From Lacinutrix sp. Bg11-31 (GTDB taxonomy: Bacteria; Bacteroidota; Bacteroidia; Flavobacteriales; Flavobacteriaceae), in the NCBI RefSeq assembly GCF_002831665.1, contig NZ_CP025118.1, positions 2,170,001 to 2,234,000 on the forward strand: a stretch of DNA of 64,000 nucleotides, in the 5' to 3' direction. Made by a program: the position numbers and the translations under genes. Numbering within the stretch: position 1 is the stretch's first letter; each line of letters starts with the position of its first letter. Below the pieces are notes generated by a model, which made no database searches, was not told where the DNA came from, and saw only the letters and a list, made by a program, of their open reading frames with translations. Below are positions 1-8,631 of this stretch, one piece after another.

Positions 1-421
1 AGCAGCTTTTGGAAACGTTCATGGTGTTTATAAGCCCGGAAACGTAAAATTAACACCAAAAATTTTAAAGAACTCTCAAGAATATATTTCTAAAAAATAT
101 GGTGTTGAGCACAATCATATCGATTTTGTTTTTCATGGTGGATCTGGTTCTACAGAAGCAGAAATTCAAGAAGCAATTGGATATGGTGTTATTAAAATGA
201 ATATTGATACAGACATGCAATATGCATTTATGACTGGTGTTCGCGATTATATGGGAGAAAAATCTGAATATCTTAAATCTCAAATTGGCTCACCAGATGG
301 TCCAGAATCTCCAAACAAAAAACATTACGATCCAAGAAAATGGTTAAGAGCAGGAGAAATTACATTTGTAGAGCGTCTTAAAAAAGCTTTCGAAGACTTA
401 AACAATGTGAATACATTGTAA
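1..421 (+). CDS. fbaA: Fructose-bisphosphate aldolase class II, C-terminal part (5' end outside window)
   Basis: The reading frame is open from base 2 to a TAA at 419-421, giving about 139 residues of the C-terminal end of a class II (zinc) fructose-1,6-bisphosphate aldolase, the glycolytic enzyme that splits FBP into DHAP and glyceraldehyde-3-phosphate. Visible signatures are NVHGVYKPGNVKL near the start (the zinc-ligand His region), DFVFHGGSGS (the phosphate-binding loop) and KMNIDTDMQYAF (the NxDTD substrate-binding segment). The ending, KWLRAGEITFVERLKKAF, is typical of the long FbaA subfamily. The start codon and the first half of the barrel lie upstream of the window. A hairpin terminator follows directly. 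Confidence 0.95.
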   Translation, partial: AAFGNVHGVYKPGNVKLTPKILKNSQEYISKKYGVEHNHIDFVFHGGSGSTEAEIQEAIGYGVIKMNIDTDMQYAFMTGVRDYMGEKSEYLKSQIGSPDGPESPNKKHYDPRKWLRAGEITFVERLKKAFEDLNNVNTL

Positions 422-440
422 TTAATAAAAATATTATTTT

Positions 441-475
441 AAATCCCATTTTAACGCTGTTAGATTGGGATTTTT
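441..475 (+). terminator. Rho-independent terminator after fbaA
   Basis: An 8-bp inverted repeat, AAATCCCA and TGGGATTT, flanks a loop of about 17 nt and is followed by a short T run. It lies 20 bases after the fbaA stop. Confidence 0.65.
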
Positions 476-638
476 CATTTAAAAAGCAAAGTACTACGAT
501 ATAGCGATACCAAATGTTGAGTTGTATCAATAAAAATAGTAATTTTGTCATCTTGTGTTATCACAAAACCCGAAAACTAACTAATAGCAACTATTCTAGT
601 TTATTCTAGAATTACAAACTAAAAAAAAGTAAATCAAT

Positions 639-1496
639 ATGGCTTGGTTTAAAAGAAAAGATAAAGGAATACAAACTTCTACTGAAGACAAAAAAGACAT
701 ACCAAAAGGATTATGGTATAAGTCTCCTACTGGAAAAGTTGTAGATTCTGAAGAATTAGCAAAAAATTTCTACGTAAGTCCAGAAGATGGCTACCACGTA
801 AGAATTGGAAGCAAAGAGTACTTCGAAATATTATTTGACGACAACAAATTTAAAGAGTTAGACAAAGATTTGTCTTCTAAAGACCCTTTAAAATTTGTGG
901 ACACCAAAAAATATCCAGACCGTTTAAAAGCGGCTCAAGAAAAAACTAAACTAACAGATGCGGTACGATGTGCTGTTGGCAAATCTAAAGGTAAAGACTT
1001 AGTTATTGCAGCTATGGATTTTGCGTTTATTGGTGGCTCTATGGGCTCTGTTGTAGGAGAAAAAATTGCTCGTGCTGCAGATTACGCTTTAAAAAACAAA
1101 TTACCTTTCATGATTATTTCAAAATCTGGAGGCGCAAGAATGATGGAAGCAGCTTTGTCTTTAATGCAATTAGCAAAAACATCTGTTAAATTAGCACAAC
1201 TTGCAGATGCTGGTTTACCATACATTTCGCTTTCTACAGACCCAACTACCGGAGGAACTACAGCTTCTTTTGCAATGTTAGGAGATATAAATATTGCAGA
1301 ACCTGGTGCATTAATTGGATTTGCAGGACCTAGAATTGTTAGAGATACTACAGGAAAAGAATTACCAGAAGGATTCCAAACATCTGAATTTTTATTAGAA
1401 CATGGCTTCCTAGATTTTATTACACTTCGTAAAGACTTAAAAAATAGAGTTAATTTATATATCGATTTAATAACGAATCAGCCTTTAAGAGCTTAG
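639..1496 (+). CDS. accD: Acetyl-CoA carboxylase carboxyltransferase subunit beta
   Basis: This 285-residue protein is the beta half of the carboxyltransferase that moves the carboxyl group from biotin to acetyl-CoA to make malonyl-CoA, the first step of fatty-acid synthesis. It partners with AccA, which is not in the window. The crotonase-like core is clear: GGSMGSVVG (about 132-140), [25 protein letters not shown] and ALIGFAGPR. Relative to E. coli AccD, the two CxxC pairs of the N-terminal zinc finger are missing: the aligned positions read KSPTGK (28-33) and SPED (47-50). The start MAWFKR is the usual family start. The gene stands alone between two terminators. Confidence 0.96.
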   Translation: MAWFKRKDKGIQTSTEDKKDIPKGLWYKSPTGKVVDSEELAKNFYVSPEDGYHVRIGSKEYFEILFDDNKFKELDKDLSSKDPLKFVDTKKYPDRLKAAQEKTKLTDAVRCAVGKSKGKDLVIAAMDFAFIGGSMGSVVGEKIARAADYALKNKLPFMIISKSGGARMMEAALSLMQLAKTSVKLAQLADAGLPYISLSTDPTTGGTTASFAMLGDINIAEPGALIGFAGPRIVRDTTGKELPEGFQTSEFLLEHGFLDFITLRKDLKNRVNLYIDLITNQPLRA

Positions 1497-1514
1497 AATT
1501 TATTAAAAAAGTAC

Positions 1515-1552
1515 AAACCTCACAAGCTTAAAAAAATTTGTGAGGTTTTTTT
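1515..1552 (+). terminator. Rho-independent terminator after accD
   Basis: A 10-bp stem, AAACCTCACA with TGTGAGGTTT, encloses an A-rich loop and is followed by seven or more T. It lies 18 bases after the accD stop and ends against the 3' end of the minus-strand kinase pseudogene. Confidence 0.8.
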
Positions 1553-2490
1553 ATGCCTCTTTTAAATAAACATTAAAAGAAGTGCCTTGATTAAGCACAC
1601 TTTTAACTGTTACTTTTCCACCTAAAGATTCTATTTGATTTTTGGTAATAAACAAACCTAGACCCTTAGAATCAATATGGTTATGGAATGTTTCATATAA
1701 AGAAAACAATCTATCTTCATATAATTCTAGATCTATACCTAAGCCACTATCTGTAATAGTTAATAATACAAACTCGTTTTTAACTTTTTCACTTAGAGTT
1801 ATTTTGTACTGTCTTTCATCAGATTTATACTTTCTACAATTTGTTAGAAAATTAAGCAGGATACCAATAACTAAAAGAGATTCATCGACTTTATTTTCTA
1901 TAATGTTAAAAGTAGTATTTAGCTAAAACACTAACATTGTGTAGTGCACTTTTTACAAAACTATTAAGATTAATAGCTTTTAACTTAGACTTATCATACC
2001 AAGTCTCATTAGATATTTCTTTTAAATGGTTAACGGTTTTTTCTAAGTTATCCAATGCCTCTTAAAGCATTGGAACATTTTCATAAGACTTAAAATTAAC
2101 AATATCTTCTTCTACAAAAGTTAACAACGTTTTTAAATCACCTGAATGGGTTCTTAAGTTATGCGTAACAATATTAGAGAAGTTAACTCATTTTTTCTTT
2201 TATTATTTCTACAAGTACTTTTTGAGCTTCAATTGCATTAATTCTATCCGTAATATCTTGTAACTGGGAAATAAAATATTTAGGATTATTAAATTCATAT
2301 AAATCAAGAGCTAAATCTTCTTTAATTATAATTTCTTGAAAGGTCATTTCCAATAATTCAGCCTCATTGCATCCTAGCATATCACATATACTTTTGCTTA
2401 CCAATATCCATTTACCATCCAATCCTACAATAGCAATTCCATGATAACTATGCTTTAGGCATATTGAATAAAAGATTTGAATCTATAATA
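1551..2490 (-). pseudogene. Decayed PAS-domain sensor histidine kinase
   Basis: Read on the minus strand, pieces of one histidine kinase follow each other in different registers. First is the start of a PAS domain (HSYHGIAIVGLDGKW, about 2450-2410). It jumps straight to its end (NPKYFISQLQDITDR, about 2290-2245), so the middle of the PAS fold is deleted. One extra base near 2185 moves the frame into the phosphoacceptor region (NIVTHNLRTHSGDL). An in-frame TAA stands at 2062-2064. A second shift near 1917 leads into the ATP-binding domain, with N box (LLNFLTNCRKY), G1 box (ITDSGLGID) and G2 box (SKGLGLFITKNQIESLGG), ending at a proper TAA at 1551-1553. At least two frameshifts, one stop and one deletion mean no functional kinase is made. 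The start codon is not identifiable. Confidence 0.85.
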
Positions 2491-2623
2491 TATCCCTCAT
2501 TTAATAAAAAATCGTTTTATACTCTTCTAAAGAGTATGAAATAACTCCTACTTATTTTAAATAACATAAATATTTTTTTAAATGTTATTCACTTAAATAC
2601 AACTTAAAATAATTATTATTTAT

Positions 2624-2631
2624 TATATTTG
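2624..2631 (+). promoter_or_regulatory. Bacteroidota-type -7 promoter element for rpsO
   Basis: TATATTTG matches the Bacteroidota TAnnTTTG consensus exactly and lies 55 bases upstream of the rpsO ATG. No good -33 TTTG is seen at the expected distance. Confidence 0.55.
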
Positions 2632-2685
2632 CGGCTCGAAAGACAAGCTTTCGTTTACATAACAATCATTTACAATAATATTAGA

Positions 2686-2955
2686 ATGTATTTAACAAAA
2701 GAAGAAAAAGAGAAACTCTTTAAGAAACACGGTAAAGACGCAAAAGACACTGGTTCTGCAGAAGGACAGATTGCAATATTTACACAAAGAATTGAGCACT
2801 TAACACAACACTTAAAAAGTAATCGTAAAGATTATAATACAGAGCGTTCGTTAGTAATGTTAGTAGGAAAAAGAAGAAGCTTACTAGATTACTTAACTAA
2901 GAAAGATGTCTTAAGATATCGTGCTATAGTAAAAGAATTAGGATTAAGAAAATAA
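2686..2955 (+). CDS. rpsO: 30S ribosomal protein S15
   Basis: This 89-residue protein is S15, the primary 16S rRNA binder that helps build the platform of the small subunit. Family signatures are GSAEGQIAIFTQRI and the C-terminal HLKSNRKDYNTERSLVMLVGKRRSLLDYL segment split across the rRNA-contacting helices. The length equals the usual 89 residues. An open frame extends upstream to 2629, but it runs through the -7 promoter box, so the ATG at 2686 (MYLTKEEK) is chosen. It is followed by a strong terminator, and pnp lies downstream as in many bacteria (rpsO-pnp order), though here separated by about 200 bases. Confidence 0.97.
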   Translation: MYLTKEEKEKLFKKHGKDAKDTGSAEGQIAIFTQRIEHLTQHLKSNRKDYNTERSLVMLVGKRRSLLDYLTKKDVLRYRAIVKELGLRK

Positions 2956-2968
2956 TCTCAATATATAG

Positions 2969-2993
2969 ACCACGCCTAACAGCGTGGTTTTTT
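2969..2993 (+). terminator. Rho-independent terminator after rpsO
   Basis: Seven-base stem ACCACGC / GCGTGGT with a 6-nt loop and a T6 tail, 13 bases after the rpsO stop. It suggests that rpsO and pnp are at least partly separate transcripts. Confidence 0.85.
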
Positions 2994-3152
2994 AGTATCT
3001 AACAACTCGATTTGGAAGAGTATAAACACCAAAATTGAAGAAGCTAATTATAGTTTTTCATTGGACACTACTACTACACAACACAACTACCAATGTTTAA
3101 CCAAAATTCCGATTGAGAAACTAATCATCGGTATTAGAATTAAAACTTATTT

Positions 3153-5390
3153 ATGATTCCAAAAGTTTTTAAAGAGGTCATTGACCTAGGTGATGGAAGA
3201 GAAATTACCATCGAAACCGGAAAATTAGCAAAACAGGCACACGGTTCTGTTGTTGTTACATCGGGAAAATGTATGATGTTATGTACAGTTGTTTCCAATT
3301 ACGAACAAAAAGATCTTGGTTTTTTACCATTAACGGTAGATTACAGAGAGAAATTTGCAGCTGCAGGTCGTTATCCTGGTGGTTTCTTCAAAAGAGAAGC
3401 AAGACCAAGTGATGGAGAAGTGTTAACAATGCGATTAGTGGATAGAGTTTTACGTCCATTATTTCCAAAAGATTACACAGCAGAAACGCAAGTAATGATA
3501 CAGTTAATGTCTCATGACGAAAACGTTATGCCAGATGCAATGGCTGGATTAGCAGCATCAGCAGCTATTCAATTATCAGATTTTCCTTTTGAATGTGCTA
3601 TCTCTGAAGCAAGAGTTGGACGTATAAATGGAGAATTTATTATCAACCCAACTAGAGCTCAATTAGCAGAGTCTGACATCGATATGATGATTGGAGCAAG
3701 TGCTGATTCTGTAATGATGGTTGAAGGTGAAATGGATGAAATTTCTGAAGACGAAATGGCAGATGCTATTAAGTTTGCACACGAAGCTATTAAAGTACAA
3801 TGTGCTGCCCAGTTAAGATTAGCTGAAGCATTTGGAAAGAAACCAGTTCGTGAATACGAAGGAGAAAGAGAAGAAGCAGATTTAGCTAAGAAAATTCATG
3901 ACATGGCTTATGATAAAGTTTATGCTATAGCAAAAGCTGGATCTTCTAAACATGAAAGAACTGCTGCATTTAAAGAAATAAAAGAAGATATTAAAGCGTC
4001 TTTTTCTGAAGAAGAAACAGCAGATTATGGCGGATTAATTTCTGATTATTACCGTAAAGCTGAAAAAGCTGCCATTAGAGATTTAACCTTAGATGAAGGT
4101 TTACGTTTAGATGGTAGAAAGACAGATGAAATTAGACCAATCTGGTGTGAGGTAGATTACTTACCATCAACACATGGTTCTTCAATATTTACTCGTGGAG
4201 AAACTCAAGCATTAGCAACAGTTACTTTAGGAACATCTAGAGATGCAAACAAAATAGATATGCCATCTTACGAAGGTGAGGAGAATTTCTATTTACATTA
4301 TAACTTCCCTCCTTTTTGTACAGGTGAAGCTAGACCAATTCGTGGAACGTCTCGTAGAGAAGTTGGACATGGTAATTTAGCACAACGTGGTTTAAAAGGA
4401 ATGATTCCTGAAGATTGCCCTTACACAGTACGTGTTGTATCTGAAGTTTTAGAATCTAACGGTTCTTCTTCTATGGCAACAGTTTGTGCTGGAACAATGG
4501 CATTAATGGATGCTGGTGTACAAATGATAAGACCAGTTTCTGGTATTGCAATGGGATTAATTTCTGATGCAGAATCTGGAAAGTACGCTGTATTATCTGA
4601 TATTTTAGGTGATGAAGATCACTTAGGAGATATGGATTTTAAAGTAACAGGTACTTCAGAAGGTATTACTGCTTGCCAAATGGATATTAAAGTAAAAGGA
4701 TTAAGCTACGAGATTTTAGTGAATGCACTAAAACAAGCTAGAGATGGTCGTTTACATATCTTAGGTAAATTAACAGATACTATTGATACTCCTAACGCAG
4801 AAGTTAAGGAACACGCTCCTACAATGGTTACACGTAGAGTACCAAACGAATTTATTGGTGCTTTAATTGGACCTGGAGGAAAAGTAATCCAAGAGATGCA
4901 AAAAGAGACTGAGACAACTATCGTTATTAACGAAGATCCAGTAACTGAAGAAGGTATTGTAGAGATATTAGGTGTTGGTAGCGCAGGTATTGATGCTGTT
5001 ATGGCAAAAATAGATGCTATCTTATTTAAGCCGAAAGTAGGTGAAACATACGAAGTCAAAGTTATAAAAATGTTAGATTTTGGTGCTGTTGTTGAATATA
5101 TGGATGCTCCAGGAAACGAAGTGTTATTACACGTAAGTGAATTAGCATGGGAACGTACAGAAAGTGTAACAGACGTTGTTAATATGGGTGACGTTTTCAA
5201 TGTGAAGTATTTTGGACTTGACCCAAGAACTCGTAAAGAAAAAGTATCTCGTAAAGCATTGTTAGAAAAGCCTGAAGGTTATGTAGCAAGACCACCAAGA
5301 GATGACAATCGTTCTGGTGGACGTGATAACAGAGGTAGAGACAACCGTCGTGATGACAGAAAACCTAGAGCTCCAAGAAAAGAAGATTAA
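3153..5390 (+). CDS. pnp: Polyribonucleotide nucleotidyltransferase (PNPase)
   Basis: This 745-residue protein is the phosphorolytic 3'-5' exoribonuclease. It has two RNase PH domains (about 10-240 and 320-550) joined by a helical linker, a KH domain with the GxxG loop IGPGGK near 570, and an S1 domain (about 629-700). Core signatures include [15 protein letters not shown] and the [17 protein letters not shown] stretch. The last 35 residues are a low-complexity tail rich in Arg, Asp and Gly ([18 protein letters not shown]...), typical of Bacteroidota PNPases and a probable RNA- or partner-binding tail. It acts in the cytoplasm in mRNA turnover. A hairpin terminator follows. Confidence 0.97.
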   Translation: MIPKVFKEVIDLGDGREITIETGKLAKQAHGSVVVTSGKCMMLCTVVSNYEQKDLGFLPLTVDYREKFAAAGRYPGGFFKREARPSDGEVLTMRLVDRVLRPLFPKDYTAETQVMIQLMSHDENVMPDAMAGLAASAAIQLSDFPFECAISEARVGRINGEFIINPTRAQLAESDIDMMIGASADSVMMVEGEMDEISEDEMADAIKFAHEAIKVQCAAQLRLAEAFGKKPVREYEGEREEADLAKKIHDMAYDKVYAIAKAGSSKHERTAAFKEIKEDIKASFSEEETADYGGLISDYYRKAEKAAIRDLTLDEGLRLDGRKTDEIRPIWCEVDYLPSTHGSSIFTRGETQALATVTLGTSRDANKIDMPSYEGEENFYLHYNFPPFCTGEARPIRGTSRREVGHGNLAQRGLKGMIPEDCPYTVRVVSEVLESNGSSSMATVCAGTMALMDAGVQMIRPVSGIAMGLISDAESGKYAVLSDILGDEDHLGDMDFKVTGTSEGITACQMDIKVKGLSYEILVNALKQARDGRLHILGKLTDTIDTPNAEVKEHAPTMVTRRVPNEFIGALIGPGGKVIQEMQKETETTIVINEDPVTEEGIVEILGVGSAGIDAVMAKIDAILFKPKVGETYEVKVIKMLDFGAVVEYMDAPGNEVLLHVSELAWERTESVTDVVNMGDVFNVKYFGLDPRTRKEKVSRKALLEKPEGYVARPPRDDNRSGGRDNRGRDNRRDDRKPRAPRKED

Positions 5391-5412
5391 TTCTTTTTAG
5401 CTTATATATTTG

Positions 5413-5442
5413 AAAGCCCATCAAAATTTGATGGGCTTTTTT
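5413..5442 (+). terminator. Rho-independent terminator after pnp
   Basis: A near-perfect stem, AAAGCCCATCAA with TTGATGGGCTTT, followed by T6, starts 23 bases after the pnp stop. Confidence 0.88.
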
Positions 5443-5479
5443 GTATTAAATAATCTACCTGATTTATTCTAAAATTAAA

Positions 5480-5668
5480 TTAATTCTCTGGTAATTGCTC
5501 TGAAAGAGAAAACAAATTACTGTTTGATGTATTATCAGGATGTGATAATATAATATCCTTTATTGTATTAGAATCATTTACAGAACCTTGATAACGAACT
5601 GTTCTATCTAAATTAACATCGGCATTATCGTAAATATTAAACGAAAATAAACTACAGAGATTTGGCAT
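5480..5668 (-). CDS. Short open frame, possible gene fragment
   Basis: A 62-codon open frame on the minus strand. It has no recognisable domain, signal peptide or membrane segment. Stops close in upstream of its ATG, and it sits next to plus-strand coding remnants, so it may be part of the same decayed locus rather than a working gene. I cannot assign a function. Confidence 0.2.
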   Translation of the reverse strand: MPNLCSLFSFNIYDNADVNLDRTVRYQGSVNDSNTIKDIILSHPDNTSNSNLFSLSEQLPEN

Positions 5669-5698
5669 ATACCTTCTATAAATAGTACTTTAAAACAG

Positions 5699-6102
5699 AT
5701 TCATTTATACTACCAAGCAGGACAGATTTCTACTGTAACAGCTTTACTGCTTTGCGACTTATTAAAAAAACTAATTAAAGCCATTGCTGTTAAACTATGA
5801 AATACGAATTTAGAGTTTAAACTCTATTACAACGAACTACACTTAATGAATAATAATGTATTGGTAAACACGCCAAATGCGCAAATGCTAATGCACCTTT
5901 TACATTACTCTCTTGTTATAAGACTAGCGATAAACATACTTGTAATGAAGCAGAAACTTTTTTAAACAAACAGCTACAGAATTCTAAGCTATTAAATACT
6001 GTTGGCGAAAAAGAACGCAATACTTTTTTTAATAAAATCTATGCTAAAATTAATGCATTACATAATTTAATTGAAGCCACTCAAGTTTTAGATTTTGAGT
6101 AA
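5699..6102 (+). pseudogene. Coding remnants upstream of rpoD, unrecognised
   Basis: Two open stretches in different frames on the plus strand look protein-like but have no start codons. Bases 5699-5800 read as 33 residues beginning IHLYYQAGQISTVTALLL. Bases 5857-6102 read as 81 residues containing LLSCYKTSDKHTCNEAE and ending LIEATQVLDFE before TAA, with three cysteines near the front. Between them lies a perfect 16-bp palindrome (5811-5826, TAGAGTTTAAACTCTA). A terminator hairpin follows the second stretch, as expected after a real gene end. The best explanation is a decayed gene. I do not recognise the family, and the link between the two stretches is inferred. Confidence 0.4.
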
Positions 6103-6122
6103 GCCATATGAGTAAGCGCGTT

Positions 6123-6148
6123 AAGGATGGGAATGGCATCCTTTTTTT
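6123..6148 (+). terminator. Terminator after the decayed locus
   Basis: Stem AAGGATG / CATCCTT with a 7-nt loop and a T7 tail, 21 bases after the TAA at 6100-6102. It supports the idea that a real plus-strand gene once ended there. Confidence 0.75.
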
Positions 6149-6329
6149 ATTTTTCTTAAAAAAAGATATAATGTACAGCCTGACGTTTTTAAGCTTTTTT
6201 GGCTTAAAAAGGGAACGCCAAAAAAAAATAATTAAAGTTTTTTGTAACAAAATGTATCTTTTGTGCGTATAACTATTGATAGCAATTTATTCACTCCTAT
6301 TTACTAGGAATTAATTTCAACTTACATAC

Positions 6330-7193
6330 ATGAGACAACTTAAAATTACCAAGCAGGTAACCAACCGTGAGACCGCATCATTAGACAAATACTTACAAGA
6401 AATTGGAAAAGTTGACTTAATTACCGCAGACGAAGAAGTAGAATTAGCACAACGTATTAAGGCTGGCGACCAGTTAGCTCTTGAGAAATTGACGAAAGCT
6501 AATTTACGTTTCGTAGTATCGGTAGCTAAGCAATACCAAAACCAAGGTTTAACGTTACCAGATTTAATTAACGAAGGTAATTTAGGTTTAATTAAAGCTG
6601 CACAACGTTTTGATGAAACGCGTGGTTTTAAATTTATCTCTTATGCTGTATGGTGGATTAGACAATCTATTTTACAAGCGTTAGCAGAGCAGTCTCGTAT
6701 TGTACGTTTACCGTTAAACAAGATTGGTTCTATTAATAAAATAAACAAAACTTTTGCCTTTTTAGAGCAAGCACACGAGAGACCTCCAAGTGCTGAAGAA
6801 ATTGCAAAAGAGTTAGATATGACTATTAACGACGTTAAGGAATCTATGAAGAATTCTGGGCGTCACGTAAGTATGGATGCTCCTTTAGTTGAAGGTGAGG
6901 ATTCTAACTTATACGATGTATTAAATTCTGGCGAGTCGCCAAATCCTGATCGTAACTTATTACATGAGTCTTTACGTACTGAGATTGAACGTGCTCTTGA
7001 AACTTTAACGCCTCGTGAAGCAGATGTTATTAGATTGTACTTTGGTTTAGGAAACCAACACCCAATGACTCTTGAAGAAATTGGCGAAACTTTTGACTTA
7101 ACACGTGAACGTGTAAGACAAATTAAAGAAAAAGCTATTAGAAGATTAAAACATACATCTAGAAGTAAAATATTAAAAACTTACTTAGGATAA
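6330..7193 (+). CDS. rpoD: Primary sigma factor RpoD (SigA)
   Basis: This 287-residue protein is the housekeeping sigma-70 factor of Bacteroidota, which directs RNA polymerase to TAnnTTTG promoters. It is short because region 1.1 and the long non-conserved region of proteobacterial RpoD are absent. Present are region 1.2 ([10 protein letters not shown]), region 2 ([13 protein letters not shown], then [13 protein letters not shown] and [10 protein letters not shown] for -10 recognition and melting), region 3 ([12 protein letters not shown]) and region 4 with its helix-turn-helix ([20 protein letters not shown]). The start [14 protein letters not shown] is the family-standard start. It is monocistronic, followed by hairpins. 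Confidence 0.96.
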   Translation: MRQLKITKQVTNRETASLDKYLQEIGKVDLITADEEVELAQRIKAGDQLALEKLTKANLRFVVSVAKQYQNQGLTLPDLINEGNLGLIKAAQRFDETRGFKFISYAVWWIRQSILQALAEQSRIVRLPLNKIGSINKINKTFAFLEQAHERPPSAEEIAKELDMTINDVKESMKNSGRHVSMDAPLVEGEDSNLYDVLNSGESPNPDRNLLHESLRTEIERALETLTPREADVIRLYFGLGNQHPMTLEEIGETFDLTRERVRQIKEKAIRRLKHTSRSKILKTYLG

Positions 7194-7212
7194 ATTTTAA
7201 ATTCCTAAACAA

Positions 7213-7250
7213 TAACTAAATCTCAAAAAGTAATTTTTGGGATTTAGTTA
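7213..7250. terminator. Long palindrome / terminator after rpoD
   Basis: A 17-bp inverted repeat (TAACTAAATCTCAAAAA and its near-perfect complement, one mismatch) with a 4-nt loop, 20 bases after the rpoD stop. The T run is inside the stem rather than after it, so termination efficiency is uncertain. Confidence 0.6.
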
Positions 7251-7518
7251 TTGAACCCAAAATTTTGGAAGGAATTTTACAGTAACAAACAGTTATTCAT
7301 AACTGTTCGTTTTTTGATTGATGAAAGAAACCACGGCTGATTACCGTGGTTTCACTTTTTATAAACTTACCTAATACAACAAATCAATAAACTTAGCAAA
7401 AATGGTCTTTTAACCGTTAATACCTGCTCTTTATCGATTAAACATAGTATAAAGGGTGTAGATAGTCCGCTTTAAGTGAATTTTATCAAATTTGGTAATA
7501 CCCAAATCCTACTATTTT
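7251..7518. other. Intergenic region between rpoD and the BLUF gene
   Basis: Apart from the hairpin at 7328-7360 I see no coding frame or RNA gene here. No consensus promoter is obvious before the BLUF ATG. Confidence 0.5.
7328..7360 (+). terminator. Second hairpin terminator downstream of rpoD
   Basis: Stem AAACCACGG / CCGTGGTTT with a 7-nt loop, followed by CACTTTTT. It lies 135 bases after rpoD and may act as a back-up terminator. Confidence 0.65.
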
Positions 7519-7929
7519 ATGTTAAAATCTATTTGCTATAGAAGCACCTTAAACAAGGAGCTTTCTATTCTTGAAACAGAATCCCTGTTTGATAATTGTA
7601 AAAAAAACAACGACTCCCTTAATATAAAAGGCCTATTGTTTAAGTCTAATACTAATTATTTTCAAATAATTGAAGGAGATGAGCAATGTATTGACTCTTT
7701 ATTTTCTAAATTAAAAGGAGATAAAAGACATAAGGATATTAAAGAGTTAGTAAACCAGAGAATAGGTGATTTTACATTTAATAATTTTACAACGGGCTAT
7801 TCTCATGTAGAAGATTTAGATACCATATTTGGGCTTCAAGAATACCACAACTACATGGAATCTGAAGATTTACCTGAAAAAAAATATTTTATGGAGATAA
7901 TATCAAATCTATTTAGTGTTGAGCTATAA
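7519..7929 (+). CDS. BLUF-domain blue-light sensor, single domain
   Basis: This 136-residue protein is a stand-alone BLUF (blue light using FAD) photoreceptor. The N-terminal 95 residues carry the ferredoxin-like fold with the expected flavin-site residues at the expected spacing: Tyr7 in ICYRS, Asn30 in NCKKNN and Gln49 in NYFQIIEG (compare Tyr8/Asn31/Gln50 of PixD). The later DKRHKDIKELV and DFTFNNFTTGY segments are also typical. The last 40 residues are a short helical cap, as in PixD-type short BLUFs, with no output domain fused, so signalling must go through a partner. The ATG at 7519 (MLKSICYRS) is preferred over a TTG at 7492 because BLUF folds start there. No partner gene is adjacent; rpe follows. 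Confidence 0.9.
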   Translation: MLKSICYRSTLNKELSILETESLFDNCKKNNDSLNIKGLLFKSNTNYFQIIEGDEQCIDSLFSKLKGDKRHKDIKELVNQRIGDFTFNNFTTGYSHVEDLDTIFGLQEYHNYMESEDLPEKKYFMEIISNLFSVEL

Positions 7930-7935
7930 AAGTAT

Positions 7936-7943
7936 TAGTTTTG
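7936..7943 (+). promoter_or_regulatory. Candidate -7 element for rpe
   Basis: TAGTTTTG fits TAnnTTTG and lies 25 bases before the rpe ATG. No matching -33 box was found. Confidence 0.35.
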
Positions 7944-7968
7944 TTTAACACAACTAAAATTTTACATA

Positions 7969-8631
7969 ATGGCTAATAAACTAATTGCTCCTTCAATGCT
8001 TGCTGCCGATTTTGGCAACTTACAACGTGATACAGAAATGGTTAACAATAGTGATGCCGATTGGTTTCATATTGACGTAATGGATGGACACTTTGTTCCA
8101 AACATTTCTTACGGAATGCCAATTATTGCTGCTATTAAAAAACACGCTACAAAACCTTTAGACGTGCATTTAATGATAGAAAAGCCTGAACGTTATATTG
8201 AGGAATTTGCAAAGGTTGGCGCAGATATTATTACTGTACACCATGAATCTACAGTACATTTACATAGAACATTAAGACAAATTAAAGATGCTGGCTGTAA
8301 AGCTGGTATTGTTTTAAATTTAACAACTCCTGTTTCTGTTTTAGAAGATATTCTACCAGAATGCTATATGGTTTTATTAATGTCTATTAACCCTGGTTTT
8401 GGTGGTCAGAAATTTGAAGATATTACGTATCAACGTGTAAAGAAATTACGCAAAATGATAACTGAACAAGGTTTAGACACTAAAATTGAAATTGATGGTG
8501 GTGTAACAGATAAAAACATAGAAAAACTAGTAGAGGCAGGTGCTGATGTTTTTGTAGCTGGAAGTCATGTTTTTAAAAGTAGTGATCAAGCAGCTACTAT
8601 TAAGAATTTAAAAACTTTAGCAAATAGTTAA
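7969..8631 (+). CDS. rpe: Ribulose-phosphate 3-epimerase
   Basis: This 220-residue (beta/alpha)8 enzyme interconverts ribulose-5-phosphate and xylulose-5-phosphate in the pentose phosphate pathway. Signatures are LIAPSMLAADF, HIDVMDGHFVPN with the metal-binding His/Asp, DVHLMIEKPERY, MSINPGFGGQKF and the second catalytic Asp in EIDGGV, with ADVFVAGSHVF binding phosphate. Length and start are standard. Its stop codon overlaps by four bases with the stop of the convergent minus-strand peptidase gene. Confidence 0.97.
   Translation: MANKLIAPSMLAADFGNLQRDTEMVNNSDADWFHIDVMDGHFVPNISYGMPIIAAIKKHATKPLDVHLMIEKPERYIEEFAKVGADIITVHHESTVHLHRTLRQIKDAGCKAGIVLNLTTPVSVLEDILPECYMVLLMSINPGFGGQKFEDITYQRVKKLRKMITEQGLDTKIEIDGGVTDKNIEKLVEAGADVFVAGSHVFKSSDQAATIKNLKTLANS

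Larger units (their letters stand above)
5443..6329. other. Gene-poor region between pnp and rpoD
   Basis: About 890 bases without an intact, recognisable gene. It holds a doubtful 62-codon minus-strand frame, plus-strand remnants at 5699-6102, a 16-bp palindrome, a terminator at 6123-6148, a second A/T-rich inverted repeat (TTTTTAAGC / GCTTAAAAA, about 6186-6210) and the rpoD leader. Confidence 0.6.

Noticed and set aside
1642..1926. A 94-codon open frame on the plus strand
   Set aside because: The minus strand here reads as a histidine-kinase ATP-binding domain with clear N, G1 and G2 boxes; the plus frame is its shadow.
2686..2955. A longer S15 start at 2629
   Set aside because: The extension is translated from the promoter region and has no counterpart in S15 proteins, which are 89 residues long.
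4706..5200. A 164-codon open frame on the minus strand inside pnp
   Set aside because: It is fully antisense to the conserved KH and S1 region of PNPase and has Ser/Thr-rich composition typical of a reverse-strand shadow.
6050..6250. A 66-codon minus-strand open frame rich in Lys and Phe
   Set aside because: It runs across a terminator hairpin and A/T-rich inverted repeat and has no protein-like features.
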